Positions 25,218-32,964 of a DNA stretch of 41,036 bases are shown here, in pieces. The DNA is from an uncultured Geobacter sp. GTDB lineage: Bacteria > Desulfobacterota > Desulfuromonadia > Geobacterales > Geobacteraceae. Where the stretch lies: positions 1 through 41,036 of the forward strand of contig CALABV010000212.1 of the NCBI GenBank assembly GCA_937886325.1, read 5' to 3'. The notes beneath the pieces are model-generated. The model was not told the origin of the DNA. It saw only the letters and a list, made by a program, of their open reading frames with translations, and ran no database searches. Each line of letters starts with the position of its first letter. The stretch's first letter is position 1. Both the position numbers and the translations under genes were made by a program.

Positions 25218-25838
25218 ATGAGCTGGAAACAATTCACAATCGTGCTGCTTTTCGGCCTCGTTCCGCAGGCGTTCCTCAGCGGCTGTTTCGGGACAAGCCC
25301 CGCTTCGCGCTTCTACACCCTGGCCCCTCGGGAGCAGACCGCGGCGTCTTTCACCAAAGATTCAAGCCTGTCGGTATCGGTGGGTCCCGTAGATATTCCC
25401 GGGTACCTGGAACGCCGTCAGATTGTCACCCGCTCCGGCCGAAACGAGATCGTTCTCGCCGAATACGACCGATGGAGCGGATATCTCGGTGACGAGATCA
25501 CCGGGGTGCTTGTCGCCGATGTTTCCAAGCGTCTCGCACCGATGCGGTGTGCCGTTCTGCCGTGGCGCTCAGCGCCTGTGGCAGCCATAAAAACGAATTA
25601 CCGCATACCGATCCGGGTCTCGCGATTCGACGGTGCTCCCGGTGAGTCGGTCTTTCTGACCGCCACATGGAGCCTGATCAGGCAACTGGAAAGCAAGGAA
25701 GAAATCATCACCGTCCGGGAATCGACCATAACCGAAGAGGTCGCGGGAACGGACTACGGGTCCTTGGTGGCGGCCATGGGACGGGCCGTGGAGAGGCTCG
25801 GAAAAGAGCTTGCCGATAGCGTGGCCGCGCAGAAGTGA
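25218..25838 (+). CDS. ABC-type transport auxiliary lipoprotein (PqiC-like)
   Basis: The 206-residue lipoprotein has a lipobox (PQAFLSGC). The family start SRFYTLAPRE follows, then VSVGPVDIPGYLERRQIVTRSG and EYDRWSGYLGDEITGVLVADVSKRL. The late MGRAVERLGKELADS helix is also typical of the ABC_trans_aux/PqiC family. Partner proteins of this kind sit on the inner leaflet of the outer membrane and receive or hand off lipids for MCE systems. The start codon follows the mlaD stop by one base, confirming a shared operon. Its presence makes this system more like Pqi/Mce-with-lipoprotein than the plain E. coli Mla layout. Confidence 0.9.
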   Translation: MSWKQFTIVLLFGLVPQAFLSGCFGTSPASRFYTLAPREQTAASFTKDSSLSVSVGPVDIPGYLERRQIVTRSGRNEIVLAEYDRWSGYLGDEITGVLVADVSKRLAPMRCAVLPWRSAPVAAIKTNYRIPIRVSRFDGAPGESVFLTATWSLIRQLESKEEIITVRESTITEEVAGTDYGSLVAAMGRAVERLGKELADSVAAQK

Positions 25839-25913
25839 AAGTGTGAGTTTGATATTTTTCAAGCGGCCGCTCCGCGAGCTGAGCCGGCACGGAATGCATG
25901 GAGGAAGCACTGA

Positions 25914-26273
25914 ATGGGAGCGACAATTCAACGGGACAGAAGCGGCATATGGGTAGTGAGGGTTTCCGGAGCTCTGCGCAAAGAAGAACTGGATGCCGTC
26001 CAGGCTGCCGGTCTCAATGGAATGGGCGTAGATGAAAACGCCAGGGTGCTGATTCGGATAGAGGATGATTTTTGCGGCTGGGTTGGGGGTGAAGAGTGGA
26101 ACGATATGACGTTTTTCGTAGAGCATGGCGACAGGATCGAGAAGATTGCAATTGTCGGTAACCCCGAATGGGAAACGAAGATGTTGATGTTTACCGGAGC
26201 AGGCCTTCGGCGTGCCCCGGTCAGGTATTTTCCACTGGCGCAGCTTGCTGAAGCCAAAGCCTGGCTGCGTTGA
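25914..26273 (+). CDS. SpoIIAA-like (STAS-fold) protein
   Basis: The 119-residue cytoplasmic protein fits the SpoIIAA-like family. An N-terminal strand-helix region (RDRSGIWVVRVSGALRKEELDAVQAAG) leads to a central strand (ARVLIRIEDDFCGWVGGEEWNDMTFFVEHGDRIEKIAIVG) and a final FPLAQLAEAKAWL helix. Members have a STAS-like fold without the phosphorylated serine of anti-sigma antagonists, and their role is unclear. It follows the lipid-transport operon by 75 bases and has its own GGAGG site, so co-transcription is plausible. MlaB, the usual STAS partner of MlaF, is otherwise absent, but MlaE here carries its own STAS-like domain. Confidence 0.75.
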   Translation: MGATIQRDRSGIWVVRVSGALRKEELDAVQAAGLNGMGVDENARVLIRIEDDFCGWVGGEEWNDMTFFVEHGDRIEKIAIVGNPEWETKMLMFTGAGLRRAPVRYFPLAQLAEAKAWLR

Positions 26274-26348
26274 CCGGCAACGGATGACCGCGGCAATCGG
26301 GTTCGTGATAGGCGTCTTGCACGAGAGGTGAGACCAAGGGGGGGAACA

Positions 26349-27377
26349 ATGCCGGTAGCAGATTACACAACGTATTGCGCGATGCTCGATCGGGCGCGGG
26401 AAGGGCGTTTTGCCTATCCCGCCATAAACGTCACGTCACTGACCACCGCCAACGGGGTACTGAGGGGACTTGCGGAAAGCGGGAGCGACGGCATCATCCA
26501 GGTTTCCACCGGCGGGGCCGCCTTTGCTTCCGGCACAACCGTAAAAGACATGGTTCTCGGCGCCATCTCCATCGCCGAACACGTTCACCGCGTTGCGGAA
26601 CGCTATCCGGTCTACGTGGCGCTTCACACGGACCATTGCCAGGCGGACAAGCTGGAACGGTTCGTCATCCCTCTGGTCGAGGAGACGGAGCGCCGCCGCG
26701 CCGCCGGCCTTTCCAACCTGTTCAACAGCCACATGTTCGACGGAAGCGCCCTGCCGCTGAAGGACAATCTCGACATTGCAGTCCCGCTCCTTGATCGCTT
26801 TCGCACGAGCGAGCTCATTCTCGAAATCGAGACCGGTGTCGTGGGAGGGGAAGAAGACGGGATCAAGGCAGAGGCGCAGGCCAAACTCTATACGACTCCC
26901 GAGGACACGCTGGAGGCTGCGCGCCGCCTCCGAGCACTTGTCGGCGCCCGCTATCTGCTGGCCGCCACCTTCGGCAATGTACACGGTGTCTACAAACCGG
27001 GGCACGTGCAGTTGAAGCCGTCGATTCTCAGGGATTGCCAGGATGCCGTTGAAAGGTCTTTCGGCAGGGAAGCACGCTTCGACCTGGTGTTTCACGGCGG
27101 TTCGGGCTCTTCGGTGGCGGAAATCCGCGAGGCCATCGATTACGGCGTGGTGAAGATGAATATCGACACCGATACCCAGTATGCCTTCACCCGGCCCATT
27201 GCCGATCACATGTTCAGGAACTATGACGGCGTGCTGAAGGTGGATGGGGACGTCGGGGACAAGAAGGCGTACGATCCCCGCACCTACCTGGCGCTGGGAG
27301 AGGAAGCGCTCGCCCGGCGTGTACGCCGGGCAGTGGATGACCTGCGAAGCGCCGGGACGACCCTTTTCGGGTCCTAA
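26349..27377 (+). CDS. fba: Class II fructose-bisphosphate aldolase
   Basis: The 342-residue enzyme cleaves or forms fructose 1,6-bisphosphate from glyceraldehyde-3-phosphate and dihydroxyacetone phosphate in glycolysis/gluconeogenesis. Visible motifs are FAYPAINVTSLTTANGVLRG, GIIQVSTGGAAFASG, the zinc/catalytic stretch YVALHTDHCQADKL (the H-T-D-H cluster), LEIETGVVGGEEDG, the second zinc histidine (TFGNVHGVY) and the phosphate loop FHGGSGSS plus VVKMNIDTDTQYAFTRP. These fit the longer FbaA-type class II subgroup. ATG 26349 with GGGGG ahead is used; an upstream in-frame codon lacks a site. It lies 60 bases ahead of echA in the same direction. Confidence 0.95.
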   Translation: MPVADYTTYCAMLDRAREGRFAYPAINVTSLTTANGVLRGLAESGSDGIIQVSTGGAAFASGTTVKDMVLGAISIAEHVHRVAERYPVYVALHTDHCQADKLERFVIPLVEETERRRAAGLSNLFNSHMFDGSALPLKDNLDIAVPLLDRFRTSELILEIETGVVGGEEDGIKAEAQAKLYTTPEDTLEAARRLRALVGARYLLAATFGNVHGVYKPGHVQLKPSILRDCQDAVERSFGREARFDLVFHGGSGSSVAEIREAIDYGVVKMNIDTDTQYAFTRPIADHMFRNYDGVLKVDGDVGDKKAYDPRTYLALGEEALARRVRRAVDDLRSAGTTLFGS

Positions 27378-27437
27378 AGGTCGCGGGATTGCCTCGAGGG
27401 TTCGTGTTCGAGGAAAACCGCATCGAGTGAGGTAGCC

Positions 27438-29336
27438 ATGATGAACGCATTGATTTTTCTCATCCTGTTCCCCCTGTTCATTTCCCTCCTTGCGCTGTTT
27501 CTTCCCCGCGGCATGCCCGGCAGGAAAGTCATCGGCACCGTAGCCAACGCGGTATTGTGCGCGGTGCCGATCTACCTGTTGTTTGCAACCCTGGACCAGG
27601 GGCCGTCGTATTTCCGGCTGGAATCCGGTTTTATCACTACCGCCATGCTTGTCCTGGAAGTCCTGATCGCGGCCTACCTCATCTATCTTTCCGTGAGGGC
27701 AAAGAGATACCTGCCCGTCGTCCTGGTAGTGGTCCAGCTGGTCACCATGCTCGGTTTCGAGTTTGTCCACGGCCACTCCATCCAGGTCGAATACAGCCTG
27801 TTCATGGACAAGTTCTCCATCATCATGGCGCTGATCGTCGGCATCATCGGCAGCGCCATCTGCCTGTACGGGTTCGGCTACATGCCCGAATACCACCACC
27901 ATTACCCGGAAGTGAAGGACCGGCGCAACTTTTTCGCCTTCCTCATGTACCTGTTCCTGTCTGCCATGTTCGGCATCATCTTCTCCAACAACATCATGTG
28001 GCTGTTCTTCTTCTGGGAAGTGACGACGCTCTGCTCGTTCCTGCTGATCGGCTACCGGGACGACAATGCCTCGCGGGACAGCGCCTTCAGGGCGCTGAAC
28101 ATGAACCTGATCGGCGGTGTGGTGTTCGCTTTCGGCATCGTGTACCTGTTCCTCTCTTCCGGCACGATGGAGCTGGACAAGCTGCTGCTGCAGGATAAGG
28201 GCACGGTGCTGCTCCCGGCCGTGTGCTTCGCCTTCGCCGGCCTTGCCAAGTCGGCCCAGTTCCCGTTCTCGTCGTGGCTGACCGGCGCCATGGTCGCTCC
28301 CACGCCGGTGTCTGCCCTGCTCCACTCAAGCACCATGGTGAAGGCAGGGGTCTATCTCATCCTGCGGGTCTCGCCGGTCATGGAGAACACCGTGGCGGCC
28401 CAGATGCTCACCCTGATCGGCGGCGTGAGCTTCCTTGTCACCGCCATGATTGCGATCTCCCAGAGCAACGCCAAGAAGGTGCTGGCCTATTCGACCATCT
28501 CCAACCTGGGCCTGATCGTGGCCTGCGCGGGCGTCAACACGGATGCGGCGGTGTGGTCGGCGCTGCTGCTCATCATCTTCCACGCGGTGGCCAAGTCGCT
28601 GCTGTTCCTGTGCGTGGGCATCATCGAGTACAAGCTGGACAGCCGCGACATCGAGGACATGGACTTCCTGATCATGCGCCTGCCCAAGCTGACGGCGGTG
28701 ATGATGGTCGGCATGGCGGGGATGTTCCTGGCGCCGTTCGGCATGATCATCAGCAAGTTCGTGACGCTCAAGGCGTTCATCAACGCCAACCCGTTCATGG
28801 CTATCATCCTGGCCTACGGGAGCGCCGCCACCATCTTTTTCTGGACCAAGTGGATGGGCAAGATCATCTCCATCAGGCACGGGGAACACGAGGTCGTGGA
28901 GCACCGGGTCAGCAACTGGGAATGGACCACGCTGGGGATCCTGGCCTTCGCCACCATAGCGGTGTGCCTCGCCTTCCCGTTCATTTCCTTCCACGTCATC
29001 GACCCGTACCTCATGGAACTGTTCAACAAGGCGCCGATTGTCGACACTTTCAACATTCTGGTCATTTTCGTCATCATGCTCGGTCTGCTGATCATCCTCC
29101 CCCTCGGCCTCTTTTTCTTCGCCTTCGTCAACAGGAACTACAAGCGGGTCGGCACCTACCTGGGCGGGGCGAACATCAGCGACATCACCTTCGAGGGCGC
29201 CATGGATGCGGCGCAGCCCATACAGATCAAGAGCTACTACCTGGAGAAATTCTTCGGCGAGGAGCGGTTGTTCTATGTGGGAGTGTTCGTGTCCCTGACG
29301 CTGATCTTCATCATGTTCGGAGTAGCTGCCATATGA
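27438..29336 (+). CDS. echA: Ech-type hydrogenase subunit A (NuoL/MrpA-like proton-pumping subunit)
   Basis: The 632-residue membrane protein has about 14-16 helices and the NuoL/Mrp fold. Family signatures are VGIIGSAICLYGFGYMPEYHHHYPEVKDRRNFFAF, LFFFWEVTTLCSFLLIGYRDD and AGLAKSAQFPFSSWLTGAMVAPTPVSALLHSSTMVKAGVYL, with a later helix carrying KVLAYSTISNLGLIV. It should couple electron flow at the hydrogenase site to proton or Na+ movement. Its place as first gene before a NuoH-like, a NuoB-like, a NuoC-like, a NiFe large subunit and a 2[4Fe-4S] protein identifies Ech rather than complex I or hydrogenase-4. It ends in an ATGA overlap with echB. Confidence 0.92.
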   Translation: MMNALIFLILFPLFISLLALFLPRGMPGRKVIGTVANAVLCAVPIYLLFATLDQGPSYFRLESGFITTAMLVLEVLIAAYLIYLSVRAKRYLPVVLVVVQLVTMLGFEFVHGHSIQVEYSLFMDKFSIIMALIVGIIGSAICLYGFGYMPEYHHHYPEVKDRRNFFAFLMYLFLSAMFGIIFSNNIMWLFFFWEVTTLCSFLLIGYRDDNASRDSAFRALNMNLIGGVVFAFGIVYLFLSSGTMELDKLLLQDKGTVLLPAVCFAFAGLAKSAQFPFSSWLTGAMVAPTPVSALLHSSTMVKAGVYLILRVSPVMENTVAAQMLTLIGGVSFLVTAMIAISQSNAKKVLAYSTISNLGLIVACAGVNTDAAVWSALLLIIFHAVAKSLLFLCVGIIEYKLDSRDIEDMDFLIMRLPKLTAVMMVGMAGMFLAPFGMIISKFVTLKAFINANPFMAIILAYGSAATIFFWTKWMGKIISIRHGEHEVVEHRVSNWEWTTLGILAFATIAVCLAFPFISFHVIDPYLMELFNKAPIVDTFNILVIFVIMLGLLIILPLGLFFFAFVNRNYKRVGTYLGGANISDITFEGAMDAAQPIQIKSYYLEKFFGEERLFYVGVFVSLTLIFIMFGVAAI

Positions 29337-30214
29337 ATACTATCCAAGAGATGTTCCAGTCATGGGGAATGGTGGAGCGGGCCGTGGCGTTCATCCTGCT
29401 GGCGCCGCTGGCGGGTGGCCTGATCGCCGGGATCGACCGCAGGGTGAGCGCGCGCTTCCAGGGGAGGTACGGTCCGCCGGTTCTGCAGCCGTTCTACGAT
29501 GTTTTCAAGCTCATGCAGAAGCAGAGGATTCTCGTCAACAAGTTCCAGAACTTCAACATTCTGCTGTTCCTGCTGTTCACCGTGTTTTCAGGCGCCCTGT
29601 TCTTCATGGGCGTCGATCTGCTGCTGACCATCTTCAGTCTGGCCCTGGCCGGCACGTTCTTCGTGCTGGCCGGCTTCTGCGTCGGGTCTCCCTTCAGCCA
29701 CCTGGGCGCAGAGCGCGAGATCATCCAGCAGGTGGCCTACGAGCCCATGGTCATACTCCTGGCCGTGGGCATGTACCAGGTTACCGGGAGCTTCAAGGTT
29801 GCGGAGATCGCGCAGTTTCAGGCGCCGCTCATCCTCTATCTCCCGGGGGTGTTCGCGGGCTTTCTGTACATCCTCACCATCAAGTTCAGGAAGTCGCCCT
29901 TCGACCTGTCCATGTCCCATCACGCCCACCAGGAGATCGTGCGCGGCATGACCACCGAGTTCTCCGGACCGGCCCTTGCCGTGATAGAGATCGCACACTG
30001 GTACGAGAACGTGATGCTTCTGGGCATGGTCTACCTGTTCTTCGGCTTCAACCCGTGGCTGGGGCTGGGGGTTGCGCTCCTGACGTATCTGTTCGAGATT
30101 TTCATCGATATGAATTACGCCCGTTTCAAGTGGCAGCTGACCTTCGGCAGCTCCTGGCTGTTCACCGCGGTCGCGGGTGTGTCCAATATCATCGTTCTCG
30201 GTCTCATGCGGTGA
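29333..30214 (+). CDS. echB: Ech-type hydrogenase subunit B (NuoH-like membrane anchor)
   Basis: The 293-residue protein has about 8 helices and the NuoH/HycD family features: GIDRRVSARFQGRYGPPVLQPFYDVFKLMQK, the loop HLGAEREIIQQVAYEPM, and KFRKSPFDLSMSHHAHQEIVRGMTTEFSG. These cytoplasmic loops line the ion path and dock the hydrophilic arm of the complex. The ATG at 29333-29335 overlaps the echA stop. An internal start further upstream in the same frame is a shadow of echA. The product is an inner-membrane protein that anchors echC-echF subunits. Confidence 0.93.
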   Translation: MNTIQEMFQSWGMVERAVAFILLAPLAGGLIAGIDRRVSARFQGRYGPPVLQPFYDVFKLMQKQRILVNKFQNFNILLFLLFTVFSGALFFMGVDLLLTIFSLALAGTFFVLAGFCVGSPFSHLGAEREIIQQVAYEPMVILLAVGMYQVTGSFKVAEIAQFQAPLILYLPGVFAGFLYILTIKFRKSPFDLSMSHHAHQEIVRGMTTEFSGPALAVIEIAHWYENVMLLGMVYLFFGFNPWLGLGVALLTYLFEIFIDMNYARFKWQLTFGSSWLFTAVAGVSNIIVLGLMR

Positions 30215-30233
30215 GAGAGGGGGAGTGAAGATC

Positions 30234-30686
30234 ATGGCATGGTTCAAACGTTCTCCGTGGATTCTGCATTACAATGCCACCAGCTGCAACGGCTGCGACA
30301 TCGAGGTGATTGTCAGCCTGACGCCCCTGTACGACGTGGAGCGGTTCGGCATCATCAACACCGGCAACCCCAAGCATGCCGACATCCTGGCTGTCACCGG
30401 CTCGGTCAATGAGAAGAGCAGGCAGGTGCTGATCAACCTGTACGAGCAGATGCCCGAACCCAAGGTCATCATGGCGGTCGGACTGTGCGCAGTTTCCGGC
30501 TGCGTGTTCCAGGACTGCTACAATGTCATGGGCGGCGTGGACAAGGTGCTGCCGGTGGATGTCTATGTGCCGGGGTGCGCCGCCCGCCCGGAGTCGATCA
30601 TCGACGGCATGCTGAAGGCGTGCGAGATACTTGAGGAAAAATACGCCAACAGGAACAAGCGGGAAAAGGGTGAAGAACATGAGTGA
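30234..30686 (+). CDS. echC: Ech-type hydrogenase subunit C (NuoB-like small subunit)
   Basis: The 150-residue subunit carries the ligands of the proximal [4Fe-4S] cluster in the NuoB/NiFe-small pattern: SCNGCDIE (CxxC, about residues 17-20), GLCAVSGCVFQDC in the middle and VPGCAARPESI near the end. It passes electrons between the NiFe site in EchE and the ferredoxin-like EchF. The protein is short because Ech small subunits lack the extra cluster domain of uptake hydrogenases. ATG 30234 with GGGGGAG ahead is chosen. Its 3' end overlaps echD by 8 bases. Confidence 0.93.
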   Translation: MAWFKRSPWILHYNATSCNGCDIEVIVSLTPLYDVERFGIINTGNPKHADILAVTGSVNEKSRQVLINLYEQMPEPKVIMAVGLCAVSGCVFQDCYNVMGGVDKVLPVDVYVPGCAARPESIIDGMLKACEILEEKYANRNKREKGEEHE

Positions 30687-31128
30687 ACCACAGGAAATAA
30701 CCCCTATCGATAAGAGCGATCTGGTCGGTATTGCCGCCGGGCTGTTCGCGGAGGGCTACCGTTTCGTGCAGGTATCCTGCGTAACCCTGGAGAGCTCCTA
30801 CGAGCTCACCTATTCCTTCGACAAGCACTACCGGCTGAAGAATCTGCGCGTGATTGCCGGGCCGGAAGAGGAGATACCCAGCATCAGCGTGATCTTTCCC
30901 AACGCGTTTCTCTACGAAAACGAAATACACGACCTCTTCGGCCTGACCATCAGGAACATGGCCGTGGACTACCGCGGCACCCTCTACCGGACCACGATCA
31001 GGACGCCTTTCAGCATCGGCAAGGTGAAGATCCCGGTGCCGCCGCAACCGAAGGCGCCTACCCAGGAGGAGAAACCCGCAACCGCAACAGTTTCTTCCAC
31101 GATAAATGAGCCTCAGGGAGGCTCGTAA
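30679..31128 (+). CDS. echD: Ech-type hydrogenase subunit D (NuoC-like)
   Basis: The 149-residue hydrophilic subunit has the NuoC/HycE-N signature FPNAFLYENEIHDLFGLTIRNMAVDYRGTLYR. It is a structural subunit joining the small and large subunits and has no visible cofactor ligands. The last 30 residues are a proline/lysine/threonine-rich tail (PVPPQPKAPTQEEKPATATV). The tail is not part of the fold and ends shortly before a palindromic repeat, so it may have been extended or altered by that repeat. The start overlaps the end of echC. Confidence 0.88.
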   Translation: MSEPQEITPIDKSDLVGIAAGLFAEGYRFVQVSCVTLESSYELTYSFDKHYRLKNLRVIAGPEEEIPSISVIFPNAFLYENEIHDLFGLTIRNMAVDYRGTLYRTTIRTPFSIGKVKIPVPPQPKAPTQEEKPATATVSSTINEPQGGS

Positions 31129-31152
31129 TAAGGGCACAATGAGTGATAATAA

Positions 31153-31262
31153 ACTCCCTCCCCCTTGACGGGGGAGGGTCGGGGTGGGGGTGAAGTTGAT
31201 GATTACCGCTGGTTGAGGTTTCACCCACCCCCTGACCCCTCCCGTCAAGGGAGGGGGAACGT
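31153..31262. repeat. GC-rich dispersed palindromic repeat, copy 2 (inside the ech operon)
   Basis: Left arm CTCCCTCCCCCTTGACGGGG and right arm CTCCCGTCAAGGGAGGGGG are inverted copies. Each is followed or preceded by GGGGTGGG/CCCACCCC blocks and they surround an AT-richer centre. This is the same family as 14341-14472. It occupies most of the 167 bases between echD and echE. The folded RNA would be a long, very stable hairpin within the operon transcript. Confidence 0.75.
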
Positions 31263-31295
31263 ACCGAGAAAGTTTGCATGTAAAGGAGTCGCACC

Positions 31296-32375
31296 ATGGC
31301 CCACAGGAACCTCATCCCCTTCGGTCCCCAGCACCCGGTGCTTCCGGAGCCGATCCATTTCGACCTGGTGACGGAAGACGAAAAGATCGTCGACGCCATT
31401 CCGTCCATCAGCTATGTCCATCGCGGCCTGGAATCCCTGGTGGAAAAAAGGGACTTCATCGACTACGTGCACGTGGCCGACAGGATCTGCGGCCTGTGCA
31501 GCTTCATGCACAGCATGGGGTACTGCCAGGCCGTGGAAGAGATCATGGGCGTGGAAGTACCGGAACGCGCCCTCTATCTAAGGACCATCTGGGCGGAACT
31601 GTCCCGGCTGCACAGCCATATCTTCTGGCTGGGGGTCGCCGCCGACGCCTTCGGCTTCGAGAGCCTGTTCATGCAGGCCCTGCGGCTCCGCGAGCCGGTG
31701 CTGGACATCTTCGAGGAAACCACCGGCGGCAGGGTCATCCTGGGGGCCAGCAAGGTCGGAGGGGTCAGGAGGGATATCGATGCCGACAGCCTGGCGGGGA
31801 TCGTCAAGCGGCTTGCCAAGCTGCGGCCGGAGCTGGAGGAGCTGAGCACGGTCTTCATCACCGACTACTCGGTGAAGCACCGGCTGTGCGGGGTGGGGTA
31901 CATATCCAAAGAGGATGCCTATATCCTGGGCTGCGTCGGCCCCATGGCCCGGGCCAGCGGTCTGGACATGGACATGCGGGTCATCGGCTATTCCGCCTAC
32001 AAATACCTCGACGTGCAGCCAATGGTGGAGACCGCGGGCGACTGCTATGCCCGGTGCCTGGTGCGGATCCGGGAAATGCTGCACTCCATCGACCTGGTGC
32101 GCGAGGCGATCGGGAAAATCCCCGACGGGCCGGTGGAGGTCAAGGTCAAGGGTTTCCCCAACGGCGAGTACATGTCCCGTATCGAGCAGCCGCGCGGTGA
32201 GGTTATCCATTACGCAAAAGGGAACGGCTCCCGGTTTCTCCAGCGATTCAGGGTGCGGGTGCCGACCTTCAGCAACATTCCGGCGATGATCAGGATTCTG
32301 AAAGGTTCCGAGATTGCGGATGTGCCCAACATAATCCTCACTCTGGACCCGTGCATCAGTTGTACGGAAAGATAG
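31296..32375 (+). CDS. echE: Ech-type hydrogenase subunit E (NiFe large subunit)
   Basis: The 359-residue subunit keeps both metal-binding motifs of a working [NiFe] site: RICGLCSFMH (Cys65, Cys68, His72) near the N-terminus and DPCISCTER (Cys353, Cys356) at the very end. This separates it from the Ni-free NuoD homologue of complex I. It should catalyse H2 oxidation or proton reduction, exchanging electrons through EchC and EchF with a ferredoxin. The protein stops three residues after the last cysteine, leaving no cleavable C-terminal peptide. It has its own AAGGAG site after the inserted repeat. No maturation (hyp) genes lie in the window. Confidence 0.95.
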   Translation: MAHRNLIPFGPQHPVLPEPIHFDLVTEDEKIVDAIPSISYVHRGLESLVEKRDFIDYVHVADRICGLCSFMHSMGYCQAVEEIMGVEVPERALYLRTIWAELSRLHSHIFWLGVAADAFGFESLFMQALRLREPVLDIFEETTGGRVILGASKVGGVRRDIDADSLAGIVKRLAKLRPELEELSTVFITDYSVKHRLCGVGYISKEDAYILGCVGPMARASGLDMDMRVIGYSAYKYLDVQPMVETAGDCYARCLVRIREMLHSIDLVREAIGKIPDGPVEVKVKGFPNGEYMSRIEQPRGEVIHYAKGNGSRFLQRFRVRVPTFSNIPAMIRILKGSEIADVPNIILTLDPCISCTER

Positions 32376-32516
32376 CAGGCTGTTGAAAAACTACCGCGGG
32401 GCCGGTCTGGGTCGTTGCCGCTCGCTCGGAAGCTCAACGTAGCGCCGCTACGCCTCGCTCCCTCTCTCGCTTGCGCCTACCATCCCGGCCTCCTCGCGAC
32501 GTTTTTAAACAGCCTG
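32376..32516. repeat. 141-base palindromic element with terminal inverted repeats (inside the ech operon)
   Basis: The ends CAGGCTGTTGAAAAAC (32376-32391) and GTTTTTAAACAGCCTG (32501-32516) match at 15 of 16 positions when inverted. Inside, CGCGGGGCCGG and CCGGCCTCCTCGCG roughly pair, and a CGTAGCG/CGCTACG palindrome lies near the centre. It begins directly after the echE stop codon and ends 16 bases before echF. It is noncoding and looks like a MITE-like or REP-like dispersed repeat. Confidence 0.75.
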
Positions 32517-32532
32517 ATAGGGGGGACTACAT

Positions 32533-32904
32533 ATGAGAATATTCGTGATGGCAAAAACGATGATCAGGAATCTCCTCCAGGGCCCCGCGACGCTCATGTA
32601 TCCGCAGAGAAAGCGGGAGTACACGAAGATCACCCGCGGCAGGATAGAAAACGAGATCGGGAAATGCATATTCTGCGGCCTGTGCGGCAAGAGGTGCCCC
32701 ACCTACGCCATCGCAGTCAGCAAGGAAAACAGGGAATGGGTCATCGACCGGCTCAAGTGTTGCGTCTGCAACCTGTGCGTCGAGATCTGCCCGGTAAAGT
32801 GCCTCTCGACGCACAATCACTATTTCACCCCGGTGACCAAGGGTTCGGCCGGCATATGTGCAATGCATCCCGAGGCTCCGGTTCCGGAAACGGGCGAACC
32901 GTAA
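32533..32904 (+). CDS. echF: Ech-type hydrogenase subunit F (2[4Fe-4S] ferredoxin-like)
   Basis: The 123-residue polyferredoxin-like subunit has two complete [4Fe-4S] motifs: CIFCGLCGKRCP (about residues 45-56) and CVCNLCVEICPVKC (about 78-91). It corresponds to NuoI/EchF and connects external ferredoxin to the hydrogenase small subunit. The N-terminal segment with MYPQRKREY is typical of this subunit. ATG 32533 is used (GGGGGG 9 bases ahead); an ATG five codons later is possible. It is the last gene of echABCDEF and the one farthest from the operon start, behind two inserted repeats. Confidence 0.93.
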   Translation: MRIFVMAKTMIRNLLQGPATLMYPQRKREYTKITRGRIENEIGKCIFCGLCGKRCPTYAIAVSKENREWVIDRLKCCVCNLCVEICPVKCLSTHNHYFTPVTKGSAGICAMHPEAPVPETGEP

Positions 32905-32964
32905 CGGAAAGGGCGATTTCATGCGGAAAGCGGGCGCCGGACGGCTTAGGGAGAGGGCGGAGAC

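Noticed and set aside
26436..28325. A minus-strand open frame of 629 codons across the aldolase and echA
   Set aside because: It spans two well supported genes in antisense and is a GC-driven shadow.
27438..32904. The six-gene operon as a complex I fragment or hydrogenase-4
   Set aside because: The large subunit keeps both CxxC NiFe motifs, which NuoD lacks, and the order A-B-C-D-E-F with only one NuoL-like subunit fits Ech rather than the longer Hyf/Hyc operons.
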